Shown here one piece after another: positions 1-8,193 of a stretch of DNA of 8,193 bases. Below the pieces are notes generated by a model that saw only the letters and a list, made by a program, of their open reading frames with translations, was not told the origin of the DNA and did no database searches. Source of the stretch: Bordetella parapertussis (GTDB lineage: Bacteria; Pseudomonadota; Gammaproteobacteria; Burkholderiales; Burkholderiaceae_C); contig CALQBT020000100.1 in NCBI GenBank assembly GCA_943328885.2, positions 1 to 8,193 of the forward strand, written 5' to 3'. Within the stretch, counting starts at the first letter, position 1. Each line of letters opens with the position of its first letter. Both the position numbers and the translations under genes were made by a program.

Positions 1-50
1 CGACCCCCACCATGTCAAGGTGGTGCTCTAACCAGCTGAGCTACGCGCCT
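1..50 (-). tRNA. tRNA-Val (anticodon GAC), 5' part only
   Basis: Read on the minus strand the gene starts at 50 with acceptor strand AGGCGCG, then TA, a D-arm with GCTC/GAGC stem and loop containing GGTTA, and an anticodon arm CCACC-TTGACAT-GGTGG. The anticodon GAC lies at 16-14 and decodes GUC/GUU valine codons. The sequence stops in the variable region at the window edge, so the T-arm, 3' acceptor strand and CCA are not visible. The match to the bacterial tRNA-Val(GAC) pattern is very close from the D-arm through the anticodon arm. It lies 36 bp downstream of the relA stop on the same strand and may be transcribed from its own promoter, by read-through from relA, or both. Confidence 0.93.
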
Positions 51-62
51 GCTTAGCCTCAA

Positions 63-68
63 ACTATA
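63..68 (-). promoter_or_regulatory. Probable -10 box of the tRNA-Val promoter
   Basis: On the minus strand the hexamer TATAGT matches the sigma70 -10 consensus at 5 of 6 bases. It would place the transcription start near 55-57, giving a leader of about 6 nt before the mature tRNA 5' end, which is usual for tRNA genes. A -35 box at the right spacing is weak (CTGATC at 90-85, 3 of 6) and would overlap the last codons and stop of relA. The assignment rests on the -10 match and its distance from the tRNA. Confidence 0.45.
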
Positions 69-86
69 GCATGACCCGGGCAGCGA

Positions 87-2347
<2,261 letters not shown>

Positions 2348-2351
<4 letters not shown>

Positions 2352-3256
2352 GGCGCGAGCAAGAACTCCCGCACCGCCCGCAGCTGATCGGGCTGGACCA
2401 GCGTCGGCGCGTGGCCCACACCGGCAAACTCGACCAGCCTGGCGCGCGGACCGCGCTGGCTCATGGCCTGCGCGGTGGCCTGCGACAGCAGATCGGACGC
2501 TGCGCCGCGCAGCAGCAAGGTCGGGCAGACCAGGCGGTCGTAGCTCTGCCACAGCAAGGCTTCGCCGACCCGCGCCAGTTCCGGCGTGATGAGCCTGAAC
2601 GGCAGGGCCAGGGCCGGGTCGTAATGCGGCTTGAAGCCTGCGCCGTCTGGTTTGAGCTGCGGCCGCGTCAGCGCCAGCCACTGCGCCCGGCTGTGCGGCC
2701 CGAAACCCGTGCTGATGGCCCACAGCGCGTCTGCCGCCTCGTCCTCGGTCGCCCAGTGCGCGGGTTGGCCCAGGTACTGGCCGATGCGCTGCAGCGAGGC
2801 CGGCTCGATCGTCGGACCGACGTCGTTGAGCACCAGGCGCGACACCGGCGAGCCCGGCAGCGCGGCCAGCCCCAGGCCGATCAGCCCGCCCATCGAGGTG
2901 CCAAGCCAGTGCACCGTGACAGCGTCGAGCCGCGCCAGCAGCGTGACCATGTCGGCCACATAGGCTTGCAACTGGTAGCCCATGGGGTCGGCGAGCCAAT
3001 CGCTGCGGCCGCGCCCCACCACGTCGGGGCAGACCACGCGGTAGTCAGCCGCCATCGCCGCTGCCAAGGTGTCGAAATCACGTCCCTGACGCGCCAGGCC
3101 ATGGGCGCACACCAGCACCCGGGGGTTGGCCGGGTCACCCCACTCCCAGTAAGCCATCCGGTGCAAGCCCCGGGTGTCCAGGCATTGCACTTCGCGCAGC
3201 CGCGGCTGGGCTAATGGCTGGGTTGCAGTGGATGCAGGGGGGTCGGTGTCAGTCAC
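2348..3256 (-). CDS. Alpha/beta-fold hydrolase, 302 aa, substrate unknown
   Basis: Serine hydrolase of the alpha/beta-fold superfamily, predicted cytoplasmic since no signal peptide or membrane segment is visible. Visible features: N-terminal strand and YWEWGDP turn (36-42); oxyanion-side HG at 52-53; CPDVVGRGRSD loop (76-86); nucleophile elbow GTSMGG with S121; NDVGP after the next strand (144-148); a cap region about 150-225; likely acid D255; catalytic H282 in GVGHAPTL. The GTG start is chosen because AAGGAG lies 8 nt upstream and the N-terminal strand is kept; an internal ATG (codon 34, at 3157) would cut into the fold. It precedes relA with a 4-bp overlap and diverges from bdhA. The family includes esterases, lactonases, dehalogenases and C-C hydrolases, and motifs alone do not choose among them. 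Activity on hydroxybutyrate esters or oligomers is a guess from the neighbour bdhA. Confidence 0.88.
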
Positions 3257-3307
3257 GGGCAGATCTCCTTGCTGATAATCATCGCAGCAACCAAACAGGG
3301 AATTTTC
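3257..3307. promoter_or_regulatory. Compact divergent control region, hydrolase-relA / bdhA
   Basis: Only 51 bp separate the two divergent start codons, and both ribosome binding sites lie inside: AAGGAG on the minus strand (3270-3265, 8 nt from GTG) and CAGGGA on the plus strand (3296-3301, 6 nt from ATG). A plus-strand GATAAT (3274-3279) is 5 of 6 for a -10 box and would start bdhA transcription near 3286. No convincing -35 box was found on either strand. The minus-strand promoter probably lies within the bdhA 5' coding region, so the two promoters likely overlap or face each other. Confidence 0.5.
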
Positions 3308-4078
3308 ATGCTGAACGGAAAAACTGCACTCATCACCGGCTCGACGAGCGGGATCGGCTTGGGCCTGGCACTGGCCATGGCGCAAAACGGCGCCAACGTG
3401 ATGCTCAACGGCTTCGGCGACGTCGCGGCGGCCCGCGCCGCCATCGCCCGGGCAGGCGGTCGGGTCGCCTACCACGGGGCTGACATGAGCAAGCCGGTCG
3501 AGATCGAGGCCATGGTGCGGGCCTGCGAGGCCGAATTCGGCGCCGTCGACATCCTGATCAACAACGCCGGCATCCAGCATGTGGCCAATGTGGAGGATTT
3601 CCCGGTCGATCGCTGGGACGCGATCATCGCGATCAACCTCAGCAGCGCTTTTCACACCACCCGACTGGCGCTGCCGGGCATGAAGTCGCGCAACTGGGGC
3701 CGGGTGCTCAACATCGCCTCGGTGCACGGACTGGTGGCCTCGGCCCAGAAATCGGCCTATGTCGCGGCCAAGCATGGTCTGGTGGGTTTCACCAAGAGCA
3801 CGGCGCTGGAGTGCGCGACCACCGGCATCACCCACAACGCGATCTGCCCAGGCTGGGTGCTGACGCCGCTGGTGCAACAACAAGTCGATGCGCGCGCGGC
3901 CTCGGCCGGCGTTTCCCAGGAGGAGTCCAAGCGCCAGTTGCTGGCCGAAAAACAACCCTCGCTGCAGTTCACGACGCCGGAGCAACTCGGCGCGCTGGCG
4001 GTGTTCCTGTGCTCGGCCGCGGCTGACAACATCCGCGGCGTGGCCTGGAACGTCGACGGGGGCTGGGTCGCGCAGTGA
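3308..4078 (+). CDS. bdhA: D-3-hydroxybutyrate dehydrogenase, 256 aa
   Basis: Cytoplasmic classical short-chain dehydrogenase/reductase that interconverts (R)-3-hydroxybutyrate and acetoacetate with NAD(H), the step after depolymerisation of polyhydroxybutyrate. Visible: cofactor motif TGSTSGIG (10-17), NNAG (85-88), catalytic N110, S138, Y151 and K155. Specificity is supported by Q90, H140, K148, Q192 and W253: as I recall, these correspond with a constant offset of 4 to the substrate-binding Gln94, His144, Lys152, Gln196 and Trp257 of the Pseudomonas fragi enzyme. Length fits the family (about 255-260 aa). The ATG at 3308 is chosen for its ribosome site CAGGGA at 6 nt and because the product then begins MLNGKTALITG, as expected; a TTG at 3269 in the same frame is unlikely. 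It is divergent from the hydrolase-relA pair and followed by 154 bp before ompR. Confidence 0.94.
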   Translation: MLNGKTALITGSTSGIGLGLALAMAQNGANVMLNGFGDVAAARAAIARAGGRVAYHGADMSKPVEIEAMVRACEAEFGAVDILINNAGIQHVANVEDFPVDRWDAIIAINLSSAFHTTRLALPGMKSRNWGRVLNIASVHGLVASAQKSAYVAAKHGLVGFTKSTALECATTGITHNAICPGWVLTPLVQQQVDARAASAGVSQEESKRQLLAEKQPSLQFTTPEQLGALAVFLCSAAADNIRGVAWNVDGGWVAQ

Positions 4079-4110
4079 GCGCGCGGGCGCCCGCCAAGCA
4101 CAGTGGCTGA

Positions 4111-4136
4111 CCCAGGTCCGAATCGAGCGGCCTGGG
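4111..4136 (+). terminator. Hairpin between bdhA and ompR, possible terminator without U-tract
   Basis: CCCAGGTC at 4111-4118 can pair with GGCCTGGG at 4129-4136 (8 pairs, one G-U) around a 10-nt loop. It begins 32 nt after the bdhA stop. No run of T follows, so it is not a classical intrinsic terminator; it could pause polymerase, protect the bdhA mRNA 3' end, or be chance in GC-rich DNA. A second short palindrome (GCGGGCGCCCGC, 4083-4094) sits nearer the stop. The rest of 4079-4232 holds no gene and no clear ompR promoter. Confidence 0.3.
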
Positions 4137-4232
4137 CAGACGCAGAAATAGCGGGCGAATCACCGTCACCAACCGCCATTCGCGCTCGACGGCATGGGCA
4201 AAATCCTGTCGATCAGCACCTCTGGAGGCCTC

Positions 4233-4967
4233 ATGAACGCCCCTGTCAAACCGAGGCCCGACCGCGTGGTCGTGGTCGATGACGACGCCCGTATCCGCGA
4301 CCTGCTACGACGCTACCTGACGCAAGAAGGCCTGGATGTCTTGCTGGCCGAAGACAGCAAGTCGCTCAACCGAGCGATCACGCGCGAGAACATCGACCTG
4401 ATCGTGCTCGACCTGATGCTGCCGGGCGAGGACGGGCTGTCGATCTGCCGCCGGCTGCGCGCGGCCAAGAACAGCACGCCGATCATCATGCTCACCGCCA
4501 AGGTCGAGGACGTCGACCGCATCGTCGGCCTGGAAGTGGGCGCCGACGACTACCTGAGCAAACCCTTCAACCCGCGCGAGTTGCTGGCCCGCATCAACGC
4601 CGTGCTGCGCCGCCGACCCACGGTCGAAGCCCCGGGCGCGCCCAGTCAGGCGCCGCAGGTGGTGAGCTTCGGCCCCTTCGAGTTCGACCTCTCGCTGCGG
4701 CGCCTGACCAAGGCGGGCGCCGCACTCGGGCTGACCACCGGCGAGTTCTCGATGCTCAAGGCGCTGGTGCGCCATCCGCGCCAGCCGCTGTCGCGCGACA
4801 GGCTGGCGCAGCTGGCGCGCGGCCGTGAATTCGAACCCTTCGACCGCAGCCTGGACGTGCAGGTCTCGCGGCTTCGCAAGCTGATCGAGTCCGACGCCAC
4901 CCAGCCGCGCTACATCCAGACCGTCTGGGGCGTGGGCTATGTGTTCGTGCCCGACGGCGCGAGCTGA
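4233..4967 (+). CDS. ompR: OmpR, two-component response regulator, 244 aa
   Basis: DNA-binding response regulator controlled by EnvZ; in enteric bacteria it regulates porin and other envelope genes in response to osmolarity and acid. Receiver domain (about 10-125): acidic D16/D17, phospho-acceptor D60 in LDLMLPGEDG, T88 and K110 in SKPFNPREL. Winged-helix DNA-binding domain (about 143-240), including LTTGEFSMLKALV, RDRLAQLARGRE and the C-terminal RYIQTVWGVGYVFVPDG, which is almost residue for residue that of E. coli OmpR (239 aa). This similarity supports true OmpR rather than a generic paralogue. The start is the ATG with GGAGG 4 nt upstream; an in-frame ATG at 4194 would add 13 unconserved residues. 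It is followed after 3 bp by envZ, clearly one operon. Confidence 0.94.
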   Translation: MNAPVKPRPDRVVVVDDDARIRDLLRRYLTQEGLDVLLAEDSKSLNRAITRENIDLIVLDLMLPGEDGLSICRRLRAAKNSTPIIMLTAKVEDVDRIVGLEVGADDYLSKPFNPRELLARINAVLRRRPTVEAPGAPSQAPQVVSFGPFEFDLSLRRLTKAGAALGLTTGEFSMLKALVRHPRQPLSRDRLAQLARGREFEPFDRSLDVQVSRLRKLIESDATQPRYIQTVWGVGYVFVPDGAS

Positions 4968-4970
4968 AAC

Positions 4971-5978
4971 TTGTCCGACACCCAGTTTGGCAGCAGCCCG
5001 AACAAGCCGGCGCTGAGCCTGTTCTGGCGCACTTTCGTGCTGCTGCTGTTGCTGTTGCTGCTACTGCTGGGCGGGGTGTATGCCTGGGCGCAGCTGATCC
5101 GCGAACTGGACTTCGACCACCGGCCGATCTGGCTGGCGTCTTTGGTGGCGCTTGGCCTGGGGGTGTCGGTGGCGATCGTGCGGCGCATCAACCGGCCGCT
5201 GCGCGAGTTGTCGTTTGCCGCCAGCCGCATCCGCGGCGGCGAGTACGACTCGCGGCTCGACGAGACCGTGCTGACCAACGAGATCCGGGAGGTCAACATC
5301 GGCTTCAACCGGATGGCGCGCGAGCTCGCCCGGGTCGAGGCCGACCGCGCGGTGATGCTCGCGGGCATCAGCCATGACCTGCGAACGCCGCTGGCGCGGC
5401 TGCGCCTAGAGACCGAGATGAGCGTGGCCGACGAGCAAGCCCGCTCGCACATGGCCTCGGACATCGACCAACTCGACGCGATCATCGACAAGTTCATGGA
5501 CTACGCCCGCCCTGGCGCAGCCCAGCTGCGCCCGGTGTCGCTGTGCCGGCTGATCGACAAGGAGGCCGCGAACTTCCGCGACCCGGGCGACATCCGCATC
5601 CGCTCAGCGGTCCCGGAGGGCCTGGAGGTGATGGCCGACGAGGTCGAGCTCGGCCGGGTTTTTGCCAACCTGTTCGAGAACGCCAGGCGCTACGGCCGCA
5701 GCGCAGACACCGGCATCGCGTCGGTCCGCGTGAGCTGCGAGCGTGCCGGCGGCTCGGTAATCTGCGCGGTGCAAGACCGCGGCCCTGGCGTGGCAGCCGA
5801 GAAGCTGGGCCAGCTCACGACACCGTTTTTCCGCGGCGACGAGGCGCGCACTGCCGCCACCGGCGCCGGCCTGGGTCTGGCCATCGTCGACAAGGCGATG
5901 CAGCGCATGGGCGGTCGGGTTGAGATCGCCAATGCGTCGGGCGGCGGTTTGATGGTCAGGCTGCGGCTGCGCGGCTGA
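4971..5978 (+). CDS. envZ: EnvZ-type sensor histidine kinase lacking most of the periplasmic domain, 335 aa
   Basis: Inner-membrane histidine kinase expected to phosphorylate and dephosphorylate OmpR. Order: cytoplasmic N-terminus ending FWRTF; TM1 (about 20-39) with ten leucines in a row; a loop of only about 12-15 residues (QLIRELDFDHRP); TM2 (about 53-71); HAMP (about 71-125); dimerisation/phosphoacceptor helix with H135 in GISHDLRTPLARLRLE; HATPase domain with N-box N233/N237, G1 motif DRGPG (269-273), F-box TPFFRGD and G2 motif GAGLGLAIV (298-306). All catalytic motifs are intact. Most EnvZ proteins are about 440-450 aa with a periplasmic domain of 100 or more residues, which is missing here. 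The start is TTG, 3 nt after the ompR stop with no clear Shine-Dalgarno; no other usual start codon precedes TM1 in frame. Coupling to ompR translation is likely. Confidence 0.9.
   Translation: MSDTQFGSSPNKPALSLFWRTFVLLLLLLLLLLGGVYAWAQLIRELDFDHRPIWLASLVALGLGVSVAIVRRINRPLRELSFAASRIRGGEYDSRLDETVLTNEIREVNIGFNRMARELARVEADRAVMLAGISHDLRTPLARLRLETEMSVADEQARSHMASDIDQLDAIIDKFMDYARPGAAQLRPVSLCRLIDKEAANFRDPGDIRIRSAVPEGLEVMADEVELGRVFANLFENARRYGRSADTGIASVRVSCERAGGSVICAVQDRGPGVAAEKLGQLTTPFFRGDEARTAATGAGLGLAIVDKAMQRMGGRVEIANASGGGLMVRLRLRG
5040..5069 (+). repeat. CTG/TTG codon run encoding ten leucines in EnvZ TM1
   Basis: Ten successive leucine codons (seven CTG, two TTG, one CTA) form an imperfect triplet repeat in the first transmembrane segment of EnvZ. 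Triplet slippage here would change TM1 length without breaking the frame. Confidence 0.8.
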
Positions 5979-6014
5979 TCAGCCCGCAGGCAAGGCCGGC
6001 TTGGCCAGACCAAC
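5979..6014. other. 36-bp convergent gap, envZ / ispDF
   Basis: Stops of envZ (plus) and ispDF (minus) face each other here. The gap contains a small inverted repeat (CAAG/CTTG around 5-nt GCCGG) and GGCC repeats, but no T-run on either strand, so no terminator can be called with confidence. Confidence 0.4.
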
Positions 6015-7229
6015 TCAGGCCCGCGACAGCAGGCAGACCGCCCGCGCCTCGATCGCCAGTCCCTCGCCCACCGGCCCCATCTTCTCGGCGGTCTTGGCCT
6101 TGACGTTGACTTGGCTGCCGTCCAGACCCAGCAACTCAGCGATGCGTGCCGTCATCGCTGCCATATGAGGCGCCAGCCGCGGCGCTTGGGCGATCACGGT
6201 GCAGTCGACATTGACGATCTCCCAAGCGGCCGCACGCACCCGGCGCGCGCATTCGGCCAGCAGCAGGCCGGAATCGGCGCCCTTGAAGGCCGCGTCGGTG
6301 TCGGGAAAATGGCGGCCGATATCGCCCAAGCCAGCCGCGCCGAACAAGGCATCGGTGATCGCATGCAACAGCGCGTCGGCGTCCGAATGGCCCAGCAGCC
6401 CATGGCTGTGGGGGACCCGCACCCCGCCGAGCATCAGCGGCCGGCCGGCCACCAGCCGGTGCACGTCCCAGCCCTCGCCAATGCGCAGTGGGGGGGTCTT
6501 GGTGCTCGCCATGTTCAGCTCCCGGTTTTGCAACAGCCGCTCAGCCAGTGCGAAATCGCCAGGCCAGGTGACCTTGAGGTTCTCGAACTCGCCGCGCACC
6601 AGTTTGGGCGCCAGGCCGAGTGCTTCGACCGCGCTCGCCTCATCGGTCAAGCCAGCGCCAGCCGCCGCCAAAGCCTGGCTCAGCAAGCCCAGACGGAACA
6701 TCTGCGGCGTCTGCGCTGCCCATTTGCCCTGGCGGTCGACGGTGGCCTGTACCCTGCCACCAGACTCGCTCTTGAGCGTGTCGGCCAGTGGCAGCGCCAG
6801 CAGGCCGCCGACCGGGTCATCGGCGCAGGCGTCGATCAGCTGGTCGACCCACTCGGGGCGCAGCAGGCAGCGCGCCGCGTCGTGCACCAGCACCCAGTCG
6901 TGCGCCTGAGCGCCACGTGTGCGCAATTCGGCCAGACCGTTGGCGACCGTCTCGGCCCGGCTGGCCCCGCCGACACGGGCGATCCAGGCGCGCTCGCCCT
7001 CGAAACCCGGCATCTCTTGTTTGAACCGGTCATCGTCGGGCGCTAGCACCACCAGCGCAGCCGCGAGACGGCCGACCCGGCCCAGCGCGTCCAAGGTGTG
7101 GGCCACCAGGGGCCGGCCCGCCACCGCGGCGTATTGCTTGGGCGCTGCCGTGCCGGCGCGGCTGCCGCTGCCGGCGCAGGGAACCAGCGCGAAGAATCGG
7201 GGTTCGGGCCTGCTGGCGTCAGCGCTCAT
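6015..7229 (-). CDS. ispDF: IspDF, fused MEP cytidylyltransferase and MEcPP synthase, 404 aa
   Basis: One uninterrupted frame carries two cytoplasmic enzymes of the MEP isoprenoid pathway. Residues about 10-236 are IspD (MEP + CTP to CDP-ME): nucleotide loop PCAGSGSR (17-24) with R24 and PKQY with K31, HDAAR at 116-120, AAQTPQMF at 171-178 and ENLKVT with K219. Residues about 247-402 are IspF (CDP-ME 2-phosphate to MEcPP): metal ligands D255, H257 and H289, HSDAD (281-285), [11 protein letters not shown] (302-312) and KTAEKMG around E382; the metal ligands and E382 keep a constant offset of 247 from the E. coli IspF residues. The linker is short (about 237-247). The start at 7229 is chosen because [10 protein letters not shown], the true IspD N-terminus, follows soon after; an ATG at 7298 would add 23 unrelated residues. 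Fused IspDF is known in many alphaproteobacteria and Campylobacter, whereas betaproteobacteria usually have adjacent separate genes. IspE, which acts between them, is not in the window. Confidence 0.93.
   Translation of the reverse strand: MSADASRPEPRFFALVPCAGSGSRAGTAAPKQYAAVAGRPLVAHTLDALGRVGRLAAALVVLAPDDDRFKQEMPGFEGERAWIARVGGASRAETVANGLAELRTRGAQAHDWVLVHDAARCLLRPEWVDQLIDACADDPVGGLLALPLADTLKSESGGRVQATVDRQGKWAAQTPQMFRLGLLSQALAAAGAGLTDEASAVEALGLAPKLVRGEFENLKVTWPGDFALAERLLQNRELNMASTKTPPLRIGEGWDVHRLVAGRPLMLGGVRVPHSHGLLGHSDADALLHAITDALFGAAGLGDIGRHFPDTDAAFKGADSGLLLAECARRVRAAAWEIVNVDCTVIAQAPRLAPHMAAMTARIAELLGLDGSQVNVKAKTAEKMGPVGEGLAIEARAVCLLSRA
6512..6523 (-). promoter_or_regulatory. Internal ribosome binding site and ATG for a stand-alone IspF
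   Basis: Inside the ispDF frame, GGGAG (6523-6519) lies 6 nt before an ATG (6512-6510, codon 240), at the IspD-IspF boundary. Starting there would give a 165-aa protein beginning [18 protein letters not shown], a normal IspF length with all catalytic residues. It looks like the former ispF start, kept after loss of the ispD stop. Both fusion and free IspF could be made. This is inferred from spacing and position only. Confidence 0.55.
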
Positions 7230-7235
7230 CGCACC

Positions 7236-7247
7236 GATTCTAGAATC
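7236..7247. promoter_or_regulatory. Perfect 12-bp palindrome with -10-like box on both strands, ispDF / mfd
   Basis: GATTCTAGAATC is a perfect palindrome in the 82-bp gap between ispDF and mfd. It contains TAGAAT (5 of 6 to the -10 consensus) on both strands: 7242-7237 for ispDF and 7241-7246 for mfd. Seven bases separate the minus-strand box from the ispDF ATG, so a transcript started there would have almost no leader; the plus-strand box would give mfd a leader of about 60 nt. No good -35 box was seen for either. It could instead be an operator or chance. Confidence 0.35.
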
Positions 7248-7311
7248 CAGCGATGGCACGCCCCCGAGCAGCACTCCGGGGCGTGTTGCCGTTTTCATTC
7301 AAACCCGTCCC

Positions 7312-8193
7312 ATGCAACTGCCTGTCATCCAACCCGGAAAACGCTTCACACTGGCCCGACCCACTGGCTCGGCCGATGCACTGCTGCTGGCGCGGCTGGC
7401 GCAGGCCCGTCTGGCCGAAAAACGACTGCTGGTGATCATCACCGCCGAACCCGGCGACGCCCATCGCTTGGCCGACGAGTTGCCGTTCTTTGCGCCCGAG
7501 GTCAAAACCACGCTGTTCCCGGACTGGGAGACCCTGCCCTACGACAGCTTCAGCCCGCACCAGGACCTGATCTCGGAGCGGCTCGCGACGCTGTGGCGCA
7601 TCCACAGCGGCCTGGGTGATGAAGGATGCAACGTGGTGCTGCTGCCCGCCACCACCGCGCTGACGCGGCTGGCGCCGCCCAGCTTCCTGGCCGCCACCAC
7701 CTTCAGCTTCAAGCAAAAGACAAAGCTGGACGAGGCTGGTCTGAAGGCCCAGCTCACCTTGGCCGGCTACAACCATGTCAGCCAGGTGGTGTCGCCAGGT
7801 GAATACGCAGTGCGCGGCGGGCTGATCGACCTGTTCCCGATGGGCTCGCCAGTGCCTTACCGGGTCGACCTGTTCGACAACGAGGTCGACTCGATCCGCA
7901 CCTTCGACCCCGACACCCAGCGCAGCCTGTACCCGGTGCCCGAGGTGCGGCTACTGCCCGGGCGCGAGTTCCCGATGGACGAGGCCGCGCGCACGACCTT
8001 CCGCAAGCGCTGGCGCGAGAAGCTCGAAGGCGACCCGACCAAGAGCCGGATCTACAAAGACATCGCCCAGGGCATCGCCACCGCCGGCATCGAGTACTAC
8101 CTGCCGCTGTTCTTCGAAGAAACCGCCAGCCTGTTCGACTACCTGCCCGAAGACACCCAGGTATTCTCCCTGCCCGGCATCGAACAGGCTGCC
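7312..8193 (+). CDS. mfd: Mfd, transcription-repair coupling factor, N-terminal 294 residues
   Basis: DNA translocase that releases RNA polymerase stalled at lesions and recruits UvrA. Only the N-terminal UvrB-homology module is in view (the family is about 1,150 aa). Motifs: VIITAEPGDAHRLADEL (41-57), FPDWETLPYDSFSPH (69-83) followed by ISERLATLW, VVLLPATTALTRLAPP (108-123), SPGEYAVRGGLIDLFPMGS (161-179) and PYRVDLFDNEVDSIRTFD (182-199), all typical of Mfd domains 1a, 2 and 1b. The RNA polymerase interaction domain and helicase motifs would lie beyond the right edge, so completeness cannot be judged. The ATG at 7312 is the natural start by N-terminal fit but has no recognisable Shine-Dalgarno. 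It is divergent from ispDF. The reading frame is open through the last base. Confidence 0.94.
   Translation, partial: MQLPVIQPGKRFTLARPTGSADALLLARLAQARLAEKRLLVIITAEPGDAHRLADELPFFAPEVKTTLFPDWETLPYDSFSPHQDLISERLATLWRIHSGLGDEGCNVVLLPATTALTRLAPPSFLAATTFSFKQKTKLDEAGLKAQLTLAGYNHVSQVVSPGEYAVRGGLIDLFPMGSPVPYRVDLFDNEVDSIRTFDPDTQRSLYPVPEVRLLPGREFPMDEAARTTFRKRWREKLEGDPTKSRIYKDIAQGIATAGIEYYLPLFFEETASLFDYLPEDTQVFSLPGIEQAA

Noticed and set aside
2352..2999. N-terminal extension of relA to give a 970-aa protein
   Set aside because: The extra residues are the hydrolase gene read out of frame; the ATGA overlap start gives normal RelA length.
3257..3985. N-terminal extension of the hydrolase to 545 aa
   Set aside because: The extension is antisense to bdhA; the GTG at 3256 has a strong ribosome site at the right distance.
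4083..4094. GCGGGCGCCCGC palindrome after bdhA as an intrinsic terminator
   Set aside because: With a minimal loop the stem is only 4 bp and no T-run follows; likely GC-rich chance.
6111..7046. Plus-strand open frame of 311 codons opposite ispDF
   Set aside because: Composition is typical of an antisense shadow and ispDF is supported by active-site residues.

Overview
The window is GC-rich chromosomal DNA, almost fully coding, and looks like the core genome of a betaproteobacterium, most likely order Burkholderiales. The signs are an OmpR/EnvZ pair and a 3-hydroxybutyrate dehydrogenase of that lineage's style, and GC-rich codon use throughout. The organism could not be named more closely. 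I see no mobile element, CRISPR array, phage gene or integrase, and no compositional break that would suggest recent transfer.

Layout, left to right. (1) Positions 1-50, minus: the 5' part of a tRNA-Val(GAC) running off the left edge, with a good -10 box just upstream. (2) 87-3256, minus: an alpha/beta hydrolase gene followed by relA, overlapping by ATGA, so the two are translationally coupled; tRNA-Val lies 36 bp beyond relA. (3) 3308-4078, plus: bdhA, D-3-hydroxybutyrate dehydrogenase, divergent from the hydrolase across only 51 bp. (4) 4233-5978, plus: ompR-envZ two-component operon, 3 bp apart; EnvZ has almost no periplasmic sensor region. (5) 6015-7229, minus, convergent with envZ: one open reading frame encoding both IspD and IspF of the MEP isoprenoid pathway, fused, with a Shine-Dalgarno and ATG still present at the domain junction. 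(6) 7312-8193, plus, divergent from ispDF: the first 294 codons of mfd, cut by the right edge.

Functional themes: starvation signalling (relA makes (p)ppGpp), carbon-store use (bdhA oxidises the monomer of polyhydroxybutyrate), envelope stress signalling (ompR-envZ), isoprenoid precursor synthesis (ispDF) and transcription-coupled repair (mfd). The genes are individually well known. I did not find an undescribed multi-gene system. The points most worth a second look are the sensor-less EnvZ, the IspD-IspF fusion with a retained internal start, and the hydrolase-relA coupling next to bdhA.
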